64,000 nt of DNA from UBA5859 sp041940025 (GTDB lineage Bacteria > Pseudomonadota > Gammaproteobacteria > UBA5859). Both the position numbers and the translations under genes were made by a program. Shown here piece after piece: positions 52,389 to 61,313 of the stretch. Below the pieces are notes generated by a model that saw only the letters and a list, made by a program, of their open reading frames with translations, ran no database searches and had not been told where the DNA came from. Position 1 is the first letter of the stretch. The number at the start of each line of letters is the position of its first letter. Location of the stretch: assembly GCA_041940025.1 (NCBI GenBank), contig JBGTSY010000002.1, positions 62,001 to 126,000 on the forward strand, read 5' to 3'.

Positions 52389-53240
52389 TTATACCACCTT
52401 TTTAAGTTGGGCAGCTAAGGGCTCATGGATCAGTTGTTCAGATTGCCGAATTAGGTTGTCGATTAAGTGCCAATCCTGGCAGGCTCGGGAGGGATCCTGA
52501 ATGTTGCAATTCACAAAGTATTCCCCTGTGACTTTTTCTACCTCAGGGGAGAGCGCGAGATAGATCGGTGTTCTAGCGCCTGTGGCCGCATTGGAAAGCA
52601 GTGGTTTAATAAACTTAAGTGTCCCGCCCAAGTTTGTGTTGATGACACCAGGGTGCAAACAATTGACGGTTACCCCCGTGCCCTGGAGATGTTTCGCTAA
52701 ATTACGGGTAAACATAATGGTCGCCAATTTGCTGCTGCCGTAGGCTGTTAGGCCATGATACCGTCGCTTATGCTGAAGGTCGTACAAATTAATGCGGCCA
52801 AAGATATGGAACATGGAGGTGACATTGATGATTCGAGCGGGCGCACTGGCAATGAGTTTTCCTAATAATAGATAACCGAGTCACATAGGAGCCAATAGAT
52901 GCAGCGCAAGCTGGCTCTCCATACCATCTTTAGTCTCTTGTCGCTTGGTGTTAAAAATTCCTGCATTGTGTATTAAGACATCCACCTTGGCATAGCGATC
53001 TATGACTTGTTTCGCCAGTGAGCGCACCTGTTGTTGGTCGGTAAGATCTGCAATCAGGATATCAACGTTTGGATTCTGGGTGTGTTGAATACTTTCCTCC
53101 TGAGCGGATTTTGCTTTAGCGCTATTTCGGCAGACCATGACAATTTGAGCGCCTTCTTGGGCCAGTCCCATAGCAGTCGCTTTACCAATACCTGAATTTG
53201 CACCAGTGATGATGATTCTCTTATCTAAGTGAGGGCTCAT
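52389..53240 (-). pseudogene. Short-chain dehydrogenase interrupted by an in-frame TGA
   Basis: Two open frames on the minus strand (53282-52881 and 52814-52389) are in the same phase. They are separated only by one TGA (52881-52883) and 22 readable codons; read through, they give one 283-codon SDR. The N-terminal half has TGANSGIG and HNAGIF; the C-terminal half has INVTSMFH, the YGSSK active-site pair and HPGVINT. The stop falls in the HLLAP-x-LGYLLLGKL helix, where a Leu codon (TTA) would be one base away. The start ATG 53240 has AAGGA upstream. It is either a recent nonsense mutation or a sequencing error. Confidence 0.82.
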
Positions 53241-53398
53241 GTAGTGATCCTTGTAATCGTGAGGAGACTGAATTCTTTGCAAAATAAATTTTTAATTGGG
53301 AGTGTGGGCTAGATAGTCGATTTTTGCGGGGGCGCAAATCATGAGATAATTTAGGCATCCATTGAAATGTCTTATTAGTAGTTTAGGAGGGCGTAATT

Positions 53399-53893
53399 TT
53401 GGAGTACGTGACACCTGATTTGTGTGATGAATATCCCCAATTGGTTAGAGTGATTTCGCCAATGTTTCATCAATTTGGCAAGCGGCGATCTGTGGGTGGA
53501 GAGGTGGTGACCATCAAGTGTTTTGAGGATAACTCACGAGTCAAAGAGCAAGTCGCTGAGCCGGGCGCGGGCAAAATATTATTAGTTGATGGTGGGGGTT
53601 CTACAAGGTGTGCATTACTTGGCGATTTGTTAGCCGCCAAAGCAGCAGAATCTGAGTGGGCAGGGATCATCGTTTATGGCTGCGTGCGGGATGTAGGTGT
53701 GCTGGCGGATATTGATCTCTGCATCCAGGCACTTGCTAGCCATCCTCAAAAAAGTACACGTAGGGGAGAAGGACAGCTAAATATTCCAATCACCATTGGG
53801 GGCGTGACTATTAATCCTGGGGAGTTTGTATATGCAGACAGTAACGGTGTGATAGTTTCCGCTGAGCCTCTCACTATGCCGATGGAATCCTAA
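53399..53893 (+). CDS. rraA: Regulator of RNase E activity RraA family protein
   Basis: RraA binds RNase E and dampens RNA degradation; the wider family includes aldolases. The 164-residue product shows the family's VTPDLCDEYP start, KILLVDGGGSTRCALLGDLLA and the YGCVRDV motif. The C-terminal end is HPQKSTRRGEG then NPGEFVYADSNGV, matching proteobacterial RraA. The start is TTG at 53399 with a perfect AGGAGG at 53385-53390, eight bases upstream. Confidence 0.93.
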   Translation: MEYVTPDLCDEYPQLVRVISPMFHQFGKRRSVGGEVVTIKCFEDNSRVKEQVAEPGAGKILLVDGGGSTRCALLGDLLAAKAAESEWAGIIVYGCVRDVGVLADIDLCIQALASHPQKSTRRGEGQLNIPITIGGVTINPGEFVYADSNGVIVSAEPLTMPMES

Positions 53894-53907
53894 TTGAACT
53901 CTGTTGG

Positions 53908-53921
53908 AAAGTGTACACTTT
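53908..53921. repeat. 14-bp perfect palindrome between rraA and the pmoC remnant
   Basis: AAAGTGTACACTTT is self-complementary, 15 bases after the rraA stop. No T-run long enough for a terminator follows. It could be an operator that once served the decayed monooxygenase gene 140 bases downstream. Confidence 0.4.
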
Positions 53922-54062
53922 TCAGTTGATATAAAAGTCAGTTCAGGATAATTCGTGGCAAGGGGAATAGTGGGCAGTGTAACTTCGCTATTTGCTCGTA
54001 TGTGTCTATATCGAGTTGGAAACGATTCGTTTTTCCAGCTTATTTAAAAAGATAGTAATGAA

Positions 54063-54775
54063 ATGGCGGCTCTGTCCAGAGCAATGTTTATGTCTACAAA
54101 AATTGAAGAAGTGGCTATCAATGAAGCAGAACAGCCCCCGCTTTCAGAACGAATTTTGACCCAGTAGATGAGCAAGGCAAGCCCAGGGTCCCGATTTTAT
54201 CTATAAGGATAGGTTCTGCCATGTTGTTTATTGGCGCTTTGACTTATCCTCTTTACCAACATTATTTTTCTTTCGAATTTGGTCTCGACTATGTTATTGC
54301 GGAGTTTCAGCTTTATTGGATGAATCTGCTGAAATCACAGTTGATTTTAGTCGTGGCTCCTAGCGTTTGGGTAATTCATTGGGTGTGGAAAACTCACGAG
54401 CGCGAACTGGCCCGTTACTATTTAATCGTTGGCGCATTAGCACTGGTTTCCTGCGGCAAATTAATTGCACTCGGTTTGTTTGCAGAGGCGGAGGCAGCTC
54501 GGCATTTTGCGTGTATTAATATGGAACCATACTCGTTCACCCGATTTTAGGAATCGCTTTTTTATTCCTTTATTAATTGGGGCGTCAAATACATTTCTCA
54601 TGTTGCCTAATCTGGGATGCGGGCAATGGATCTGACATGTTTTTACTCTGAGGAGCGATTCGCTGCGCCGATACACTGGAGATTCGTGGTCCTGGGAGGT
54701 TCATTTTTCGCTATGGTGGGATTGGTGGTGCACTGTACGTGCGAATTGAAGGTATGGACTAACTTTAAGGGATAA
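54063..54775 (+). pseudogene. Decayed copper membrane monooxygenase subunit C (pmoC/amoC family) remnant
   Basis: Three frame segments resemble PmoC/AmoC in order. Segment 1 (54063 to ~54139) is an N-terminal tail. Segment 2 (to 54550, another phase, explicable by one lost C in the C5 run 54135-54139) reads GLDYVIAEFQLYWMNLL and WKTHERELA, matching PmoC AGLDSFAPEFETYWMNFL and WKTRDRNLA. Segment 3 (~54540-54634, phase changed) gives FLMLPNLG, and a final piece (to 54775, phase changed again) gives SEERFAAPIHWRFVV, like PmoC EELFxAPLHxGFV. About 25-35 residues between segments 2 and 3 are missing; in PmoC that stretch holds copper ligands (Asp156, His160, His173 in Methylococcus). The gene cannot be functional. 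Confidence 0.82.
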
Positions 54776-54802
54776 AAAAAGGCCACGAAAGTGGCCTTTT
54801 TT
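54774..54802. terminator. Bidirectional intrinsic terminator between the pmoC remnant and aceA
   Basis: GGCCAC-GAAA-GTGGCC stem-loop with an A7 run on the left and T6 on the right. It can stop transcription from both directions; it lies 20 bases beyond the aceA stop. Confidence 0.92.
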
Positions 54803-54822
54803 ATTCGAACAAAGTTTTTGAA

Positions 54823-56118
54823 TTAAAATTGTTCTTCTTCTGTAGAACCGGTCAACGCGGTAACTGAAGATTGCCCCCCTTGGATAACCGTAGTCATATC
54901 ATCGAAGTACCCGGTGCCAACTTCTTGTTGATGGGAGACGAAGGTGTATCCACGTTCGGCAGCTGCAAACTCTTTCTCTTGAAGTTCAACGTATGCAGTC
55001 ATATCGTTACGAGAATAGTTGTATGCCAGATCAAACATGTTGTACCACATGTTATGGATACCAGCCAAAGTAATAAATTGATATTTATAACCCATAGCGC
55101 CCAGTTCACGTTGGAATTTGGCGATGGTGGCATCATCCAGATTCTTCTTCCAGTTAAAGGAAGGAGAGCAGTTATAAGCCAGCAACTGATCTGGATATTC
55201 TTTTCGAATGGCTTCGGCAAAAGTTTTCGCTTCTTCTAAATCTGGATGCGCTGTTTCACACCAGAGTAAGTCGGCATAGGGTGCATAAGCTAAGCCACGA
55301 GAAATGGCTTGGTCAATGCCCGGCTTCACTCGATAAAATCCTTCAGCGGTACGATCGCCAGTGACAAAATCTTTATCCCAAGGATCGATATCAGAAGTTA
55401 ATAGATCCGCTGCGTTGGCATCTGTTCTGGCCAATACAATAGTGGGGGTGCCCGCCACGTCGGCGGCTAAACGCGCTGCAATTAATTTTTGCACAGCTTC
55501 TTGGGTAGGTACCAATACCTTGCCACCCATATGACCACACTTTTTCACTGAGGCGAGCTGATCTTCATAATGTACGCCTGCTGCGCCTGCTTCGATCATT
55601 CCGCGCATCAATTCGTAAGCGTTGAGTACGCCTCCGAATCCTGCCTCTGCATCGGCGACAATAGGTGCGAAGTAATCGATACCAGCCTCATCTTGCGGAG
55701 AAACGCCTTTTGACCATTGGATTTGATCTGCGCGTCTGAAGGAATTGTTGATTCGCTGTACCACAGCAGGAACAGAGTTGGCTGGATAGAGTGATTGATC
55801 CGGATACATGCTCATGCCCAGGTTGTTGTCAGCTGCCACCTGCCAACCGGAGAGATAAATCGCTTTAACGCCGGCTTTCACCTGCTGTACCGCTTGACCA
55901 CCAGTGAGGGCGCCTAAACAGTTCACATAGTCTTCATTGTTTACCAGATCCCAGAGTTTCTCTGCACCTTTTTTGGCAATGGTGTACTCGGGCTGAATAG
56001 AGCCACGCAGACGTACTACGTCTTCGGCACTATATGTACGTTTTACGTTTGCCCATCGCGGATTTTCCGCCCAATCGTTTTCGATAGTTTGGATCTGTTG
56101 TTCTCGACTGGCTGCCAT
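54823..56118 (-). CDS. aceA: Isocitrate lyase
   Basis: Splits isocitrate to glyoxylate and succinate, the first step of the glyoxylate shunt, needed for growth on acetate, fatty acids or other C2 sources. The 431-residue protein has the active-site KKCGHMGGK signature (catalytic Cys), the YLSGWQVAADNN N-terminal segment, the DADAEAGFGG-type metal loop (VADAEAGFGGVLNAYE) and the YNCSPSFNW motif. Length matches E. coli AceA. AGAGAGG precedes the ATG. No malate synthase is nearby. Confidence 0.97.
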   Translation of the reverse strand: MAASREQQIQTIENDWAENPRWANVKRTYSAEDVVRLRGSIQPEYTIAKKGAEKLWDLVNNEDYVNCLGALTGGQAVQQVKAGVKAIYLSGWQVAADNNLGMSMYPDQSLYPANSVPAVVQRINNSFRRADQIQWSKGVSPQDEAGIDYFAPIVADAEAGFGGVLNAYELMRGMIEAGAAGVHYEDQLASVKKCGHMGGKVLVPTQEAVQKLIAARLAADVAGTPTIVLARTDANAADLLTSDIDPWDKDFVTGDRTAEGFYRVKPGIDQAISRGLAYAPYADLLWCETAHPDLEEAKTFAEAIRKEYPDQLLAYNCSPSFNWKKNLDDATIAKFQRELGAMGYKYQFITLAGIHNMWYNMFDLAYNYSRNDMTAYVELQEKEFAAAERGYTFVSHQQEVGTGYFDDMTTVIQGGQSSVTALTGSTEEEQF

Positions 56119-56747
56119 GTGAGGAACCTCTCTTAATTTATCGCTGTTTGAATGTGAAAATCTTTCGTTTTGTGTGGCCTGAGGATGTTCAAGCTCACAA
56201 TTACGCTTGTTTCGACACTGGTTTTATTTTGATTGCGTCGATTAAGCGCCCCTACCATTTCTAGCAAAAATTTGGAGCGCAAATTCTGCACTTTCGACAG
56301 TACCAGGTCAACCAATAAAAACATTTAATTGGCAACCTCACCGATAAATAGGGTCTGGAGGCAGAATAATATGGTGGAATTTGGTTAAAAGCAGTCAGGC
56401 CTCACTATTTTCTTCGCCCCATGTGGGCCAGGAGAATCTCAATATATTTTTTTATAAATTCTTGATCAATAAGAAAAAAACATACTATTTTAATATTTGA
56501 TCCTGATTGTTAATGGACTCTGGTTGAGAATTTAATGCTCACTGCCCATAAAATAAAAAAATTTTATAATAAAAAATTTCTAATAGGATGTTTTCTAGTA
56601 TAAATCGTAAAAAAATTAAAATCGTGCTATTTGGGCCATGAACCAAATATTATAAATTATTTTTATTGAGTTAAGATCAAGACAATGCAAAGCAGGTTGA
56701 GCAATGTTGCTTTTAAAGAGATGTTTTGGCGCACCGTTATGTTCCAA
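56119..56747. other. 629-base AT-rich intergenic region
   Basis: Between aceA and the flavin reductase gene, both on the minus strand. A 63-codon minus frame (56133-56324) has no family resemblance and probably is not a gene. The 56450-56680 part is extremely AT-rich. It should hold the aceA promoter and the 3' end of the upstream transcript; I see no clear signal. Confidence 0.5.
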
Positions 56748-57470
56748 CTACTTATCGGATCTGGGCGCGTAATCAAATACATCTGAATAAGTTTTGTCGT
56801 CCACCAATAGCTGGTTTTCAGCTAAGAGATCGACGCAGGCATAAACCATAGCGGGAGAGCCGGATAGGTATAAATGGCAATCTTGCCACTGGGGCAGATC
56901 TTCCAATAGTGCCTGATTCAGTAAGCCGGATCTTCCGGCCCATGTATCATCCTCTGCAACTACCTGAATACAATCAAATTGTGGCCACTGTTGGCGCCAT
57001 CTCTCTATCATCTCTAGATGATAATAGTCTCTGGCTTGACGAACACCCCAGTAGAGCTTAAGCGGTTGTGGTAACTGAGCCGCAAAAGCGCCTTCGAGTA
57101 AACTTTTTGCCTGTGCGAACCCGGTACTTGCTGCACCTATGATAATGGGTCGCTCGTCATCGGTAAGTTTCAAGGTACAGTTGCCCTGCGGACCTGTGAT
57201 CTGCACCATTGGATTTGTTTGCAAATAGGAGAGTACCGCCACAGAGGTTCCCTGATTGGGATCACGCAATATCTGCAATTCGATTTCTGAATCTTGGCGA
57301 GGGCATTGTGCAATAGAAAATGCACTGCGCTCATTCTCATTGTGAATTATTTCCAGATATTGGCCAGGTTTGAAACATAGAGGAATGCCTTCCTCCATAG
57401 TTAAAATAACCTGATAAACATTGTGATTTAAAGGTGTAACGGAAGCGACTTTGCAGCAGTAATGAGTCAT
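56748..57470 (-). CDS. Ferredoxin-reductase-like NAD(P)H:flavin oxidoreductase
   Basis: A 240-residue FNR-superfamily protein: an N-terminal flavin-binding barrel (FKPGQYLEI, RSAFSIA for flavin phosphate; ~10-100) and a C-terminal NAD(P)-binding domain (IIIGAASTGFAQAKSLLE, then LYLSGSPAMVYA; ~105-235). No 2Fe-2S domain is present, so it resembles Fre-type flavin reductases or the reductase half of multicomponent enzymes. It lies 79 bases after the molybdoenzyme gene, on the same strand; functional pairing is inference. Confidence 0.88.
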   Translation of the reverse strand: MTHYCCKVASVTPLNHNVYQVILTMEEGIPLCFKPGQYLEIIHNENERSAFSIAQCPRQDSEIELQILRDPNQGTSVAVLSYLQTNPMVQITGPQGNCTLKLTDDERPIIIGAASTGFAQAKSLLEGAFAAQLPQPLKLYWGVRQARDYYHLEMIERWRQQWPQFDCIQVVAEDDTWAGRSGLLNQALLEDLPQWQDCHLYLSGSPAMVYACVDLLAENQLLVDDKTYSDVFDYAPRSDK

Positions 57471-57549
57471 TTTTTTGTGCGGGTAGCAATCTTTCCGATG
57501 GTTTCAAAAGAGTCGAATGCGCCAGCTCTACAGAGTCAGGGCTGGGCTC

Positions 57550-59661
57550 CTAGTGTGCTTTGCTAATTTTAACTGGTGTTCCAGTTAATGCGGCGACACC
57601 ACTGACAGGATCATACCGATTGGGTTCGGTTAAGTCATTGATGCTGTGTCCGCCAACCCGTTTTGCGTGTTCTGTTTGACTCTCTTCATATCGATGTCCC
57701 CAACCAAAGGGAACGCAGATGACGCCACGGAGTAATGTCGCGTCTGCGCGTACTGGGAGAGTGATGTCACCTTTAGTGGAGCTGATTCGAATGGTTTGCC
57801 CGTCACTGATCCCTAATTGGTTCATGTTATCAGGATGCAGGCTGGCGTAAAACCGGCTACGGCCCTTGGTTAGCCGGACGTAATTATGGCCCCAACTATT
57901 GTTGCTGCGGCTGTCTCTACGACTAATCAGTCTGTATTCAGTATCAGCAGCGGATCCCATATTTGTTCGCTTCAAGGATTGCATGGCATCTATCAGCGCT
58001 GCAGGCGCGCATTGAATTTTGCCGCTTGGTGTTTTTAATTTTGTTTGTGCGTTTGATGTCAATGGACCAAGATCCAAACCATGAGGTTGTTGTATCAAAG
58101 AATCCAGCGACAGTTCATCTACTGATGAGTTCAAGGGATTTGAAGCCGCGCGCAGCCCTAGATCGACCAGTACACTCGGATCGGGCAGCAGGGTCGCAGT
58201 TCGATGCAGATTTTTGTTGTAGGCTTCGTTGAGTGCGTTGAAAATTTCCCAGTCGTGGCGTTGATTTTCATCTCTTGGCCAGAGGGCTTGGTTCAATCGA
58301 GCACTGTTTCGTACAGCGAAATGATAAAAAATTAAGTCGTAATGATCGCGCTCCAGCGCCATAGTGGGCGGTAGAATTATGTCGGCTAATCCAGAGGATT
58401 CATTCTGATAAAAATCTATGGCGACACAAAACTCCAATGATTTGATTGCCTCCGCCAGCTGATGGCCTGCAGGTGTTGTCAACACTGGATTCCCGGCGGA
58501 AAGAATGAGTGCTTTGATTTGATCGTCTCCGGGCGTGTTTATCTCTGTCTGTAAACAGGAGACAGGAAATTCACCACAAAAGTTGGGCAGAGTATCCACG
58601 CGGGAAAATTCTGTCGCAAAATGCCCCGGTGGCAACTGAGTCAGATCAATGGCCGGTTGGGCAAATAGCGCGCCCCCCTCGGCATCGAAGTTGTTACTGA
58701 TTAGATTAATCAATTGGCACGCCCAATGACACAAGGTGCCATTTTGATGGGTGGATATGCCCAGTCGACCGTGAACCACAGCACTTTCGGCTTGCACTAT
58801 ATCTGTGACTAGTTGTTCTATAGAGGAGGCAGGTATGCCGGTCTTTCTGCTGGCTAGGGTGAAGTTAAAGGGCTGGAACAGATGAATTAACTTTTCATAA
58901 TCCTCGACCAAATGTTGTAATCTCGGTGGGGGATGAGGCTGATGTATTAGTAATTGCCGAACAATGGCAGCCAAAAGATAAAAGTCGCTACCAGGATGCG
59001 GTGCCAAATGGCTTTGAGCGAAGGCTGCGGTTTCCGTCAATCGAGGATCGATGACCACCAGTTTTCCGCCTCGTTTGTTTAGCTTTTGTAGTTGATGGCG
59101 AATGTTTGGCGCAGTCATCAGGCTGCCATTGGACACAATGGGGTTATGACCAATCAAAACCAAAAGCTGCGTACGATCCAGATCCGCTATGGGCAATAAA
59201 AGTTGATGGCCATACATCCACAATGCCACCAGCTGTTGCGGTAGTTGATCCACAGAAGTGGCGGAAAAATGGTTTCGTGTCTGTAGAGATTGATAGAATT
59301 CCCGTCCATGGGTCATCATGCCGATGTTATGCACCGTGGGATTTCCCTGATAAACTGCGACCGCATGGCGACCAAATTCTGTTCTGACTTTGAGAAGTTT
59401 TTCCACCGTGAGTTGAATGGCGCTCTCCCAATCGATAGTACGCCAATGCGAACCGCTGCGGATCCGTGGTTGTGTGAGACGATCAGGATCCTCATAGAGA
59501 TCTTTTAGCGCCAGCGCCTTGGCACAGAGGTAGCCTTTACTGATGGGATCTTTTTTATCTCCATGAATAGAGATAATTTCTCGCTTCTTTGTGGTAATCT
59601 CAAGACCACAAATTGCCTCACATAAATTACAAGCTCGATAATGTTTTTCAATTTGATGCAT
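57550..59661 (-). CDS. Molybdopterin-dependent oxidoreductase (formate-dehydrogenase/BisC superfamily)
   Basis: A 703-residue DMSO-reductase-superfamily enzyme binding bis-MGD molybdenum and one 4Fe-4S cluster: C11-x2-C14-x3-C18-x27-C46 with GYLCAK. Domains in order: the Fe-S domain (1-55), the molybdopterin core (to ~520; LIGHNPIVSNG, DPRLTETA, GNPVLTTP) and the dinucleotide-binding beta-barrel (NSWGHNYVRL, VPFGWGHRYEES; ~580-700). No Tat signal is seen, so it is cytoplasmic. The substrate is unknown; no second subunit is encoded beside it except the flavin reductase. The usual Mo-ligating position cannot be identified with certainty by eye. Confidence 0.9.
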   Translation of the reverse strand: MHQIEKHYRACNLCEAICGLEITTKKREIISIHGDKKDPISKGYLCAKALALKDLYEDPDRLTQPRIRSGSHWRTIDWESAIQLTVEKLLKVRTEFGRHAVAVYQGNPTVHNIGMMTHGREFYQSLQTRNHFSATSVDQLPQQLVALWMYGHQLLLPIADLDRTQLLVLIGHNPIVSNGSLMTAPNIRHQLQKLNKRGGKLVVIDPRLTETAAFAQSHLAPHPGSDFYLLAAIVRQLLIHQPHPPPRLQHLVEDYEKLIHLFQPFNFTLASRKTGIPASSIEQLVTDIVQAESAVVHGRLGISTHQNGTLCHWACQLINLISNNFDAEGGALFAQPAIDLTQLPPGHFATEFSRVDTLPNFCGEFPVSCLQTEINTPGDDQIKALILSAGNPVLTTPAGHQLAEAIKSLEFCVAIDFYQNESSGLADIILPPTMALERDHYDLIFYHFAVRNSARLNQALWPRDENQRHDWEIFNALNEAYNKNLHRTATLLPDPSVLVDLGLRAASNPLNSSVDELSLDSLIQQPHGLDLGPLTSNAQTKLKTPSGKIQCAPAALIDAMQSLKRTNMGSAADTEYRLISRRDSRSNNSWGHNYVRLTKGRSRFYASLHPDNMNQLGISDGQTIRISSTKGDITLPVRADATLLRGVICVPFGWGHRYEESQTEHAKRVGGHSINDLTEPNRYDPVSGVAALTGTPVKISKAH

Positions 59662-59689
59662 CGGTTCAGTTTAATTTGGCGTAGAAATT

Positions 59690-61303
59690 ATGCCCAATAA
59701 AAATTTACTCATCTTATGCTTAATGGGACTGATGATGCTCTCCGCTTGTGGCGGAGATGACGACAGCGACAACTCTTTTTCCTTACCGCAATTTGATCTG
59801 AGCCTCTCCGGCACCCTGACTTACACTTTTTATCCGGTGACCGTGGCCAGTGGGATTGATTATAGTGCAGAAGAGGAGCGCCCGATCCGTGGTGCCATTA
59901 TAGAAATACAGAACGCTGCAGGGACCGTATTGAGTCGCGGCAATAGCGGAGTGGATGGATCTTATTCTCTAGGCATTCCGGATAATCAACAGATACGCTT
60001 GGTGGTTAAGGCGGCCTTGGGCGCGCCCACTCTAGCCAATACTGAAATTCGAGACAACACTGACGGCGACGCTTTATACGCGCTGTTTCAGGATGTTGTA
60101 GTGTTGGACGCAGATATTGAATTGGATCTCAATGCGGACTCAGGTTGGAATGGTGTGACTTATAGCGGTATTCGGGCGGCTGCCCCCTTTGCTATTTTGG
60201 ACACGCTTTATGAAGCACAACAATTTATTCTAGCCGCAGATCCAACCGCACAATTTCCACTCTTAAGCGTATTTTGGAGCCCTGAGAACCGAGAAATTGA
60301 GGGGGATCGCTCGCTGGGAGAGATTGAAGGTACTTTCTATAGTGGCAGGGAAATTTGGTTGTTGGGTGCGCAAGATCTGGACACAGAAGAGTATGACAAG
60401 GCCGTGATACTTCATGAATGGGCACACTACTATGAAGATGTGTTCAGTCGTTCGGACAGTATTGGAGGTCCCCATGCCATAGGCGAACTCTTAGATCTCA
60501 CCGTCGCCTTTAGCGAGGGATTTGCCAATGCATTTTCGAGTCTGGTACGAGGTGATCCCCTGTTACTAGACAGTATTGGCAGTCAGCAATCTTCCCTGGG
60601 CGTGCTGCTCAACCTTGAAGCGGACATCATCGACGACAATGATACCGATCAAGGACTATTGGTGGATGGTTTTTATTCAGAAGCCTCGGTACAGGAGCTG
60701 TTGTTCGATTTAGGTGATGCATCCAGTGGAGATGACGATTCGCTGGCCATTCCGTTTGCGATCTGGCATCAGGTTTTCCTCGATGGACATCGTCAAACAC
60801 CCGCGTTTACCTCCATTTTTAGTTTTATTGAGGAGTTGAAATTGTCTCAACCCAGTTTGGATTTTGAGATAGCCTTATTAGCCGCCAATGAGAACATTCC
60901 AGCTAGTGATGGATTTGAAGGTGAAGATTCACCCTTTTTATATACCGATGTCTATACTAATGGTAGTTGGGTTCTGTCTGATGCGAATGGTGATCTCTTA
61001 ATGACTCGAGATAAATTCGGTGAAATTGAAGATGATTTTGTCGGTAATCACCATCTAAACCGGGTGTTTTTTCGCATAGAACCTTTAAGCAGCGGGTGTT
61101 TTAAATTTGAGGCGGGGCCTTTAGGCCAAGGAGATCTGGCAATTTTTGTGGGTCCAGGTTACCTGGATGAAGGTGGCCAGGGCGTGGTTGAGTCCCTCTT
61201 TTTCACTGCTGTTGTGAACCAACCGGTGGCTTTTGCGGTAGGTAGTTTTAGCAACGAAGCTGGTTTTAGAGTGCGGGCGTTACCAGTTCAGTCTGGGTGT
61301 TAA
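59690..61303 (+). CDS. Lipoprotein with HEWAH zinc-peptidase-like motif
   Basis: A 537-residue lipoprotein (lipobox LSACGG after a 19-residue signal) with an acidic spacer. A beta-rich domain resembling carboxypeptidase-regulatory/DUF4198-like folds follows (~60-110, RGAIIEIQNAAGTVLSRG). A domain with ILHEWAHYYEDVFSR (~245-259), an HExxH motif preceding a possible distant third ligand, comes next. The C-terminal domain has two cysteines and ends ...SGC. It may be an outer-membrane-attached metalloprotease, but no family name is secure. It is divergent from the molybdoenzyme gene and adjacent to a secreted protein gene (10 bases). Confidence 0.75.
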   Translation: MPNKNLLILCLMGLMMLSACGGDDDSDNSFSLPQFDLSLSGTLTYTFYPVTVASGIDYSAEEERPIRGAIIEIQNAAGTVLSRGNSGVDGSYSLGIPDNQQIRLVVKAALGAPTLANTEIRDNTDGDALYALFQDVVVLDADIELDLNADSGWNGVTYSGIRAAAPFAILDTLYEAQQFILAADPTAQFPLLSVFWSPENREIEGDRSLGEIEGTFYSGREIWLLGAQDLDTEEYDKAVILHEWAHYYEDVFSRSDSIGGPHAIGELLDLTVAFSEGFANAFSSLVRGDPLLLDSIGSQQSSLGVLLNLEADIIDDNDTDQGLLVDGFYSEASVQELLFDLGDASSGDDDSLAIPFAIWHQVFLDGHRQTPAFTSIFSFIEELKLSQPSLDFEIALLAANENIPASDGFEGEDSPFLYTDVYTNGSWVLSDANGDLLMTRDKFGEIEDDFVGNHHLNRVFFRIEPLSSGCFKFEAGPLGQGDLAIFVGPGYLDEGGQGVVESLFFTAVVNQPVAFAVGSFSNEAGFRVRALPVQSGC

Positions 61304-61313
61304 AAAAGAGAGT

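Noticed and set aside
52881..52883. Selenocysteine explanation for the in-frame TGA of the SDR
   Set aside because: SDR enzymes have no catalytic Cys/Sec in that helix, and the position needs a hydrophobic residue; nonsense mutation is simpler.
54221..54550. Intact small hypothetical membrane protein of 109 residues
   Set aside because: Its sequence matches the middle of PmoC and it is flanked by further PmoC-like segments in other frames, so it is better read as part of a pseudogene.
56133..56324. 63-codon minus frame upstream of aceA
   Set aside because: Sits in the aceA leader, no family resemblance and no ribosome-binding site; most likely chance.
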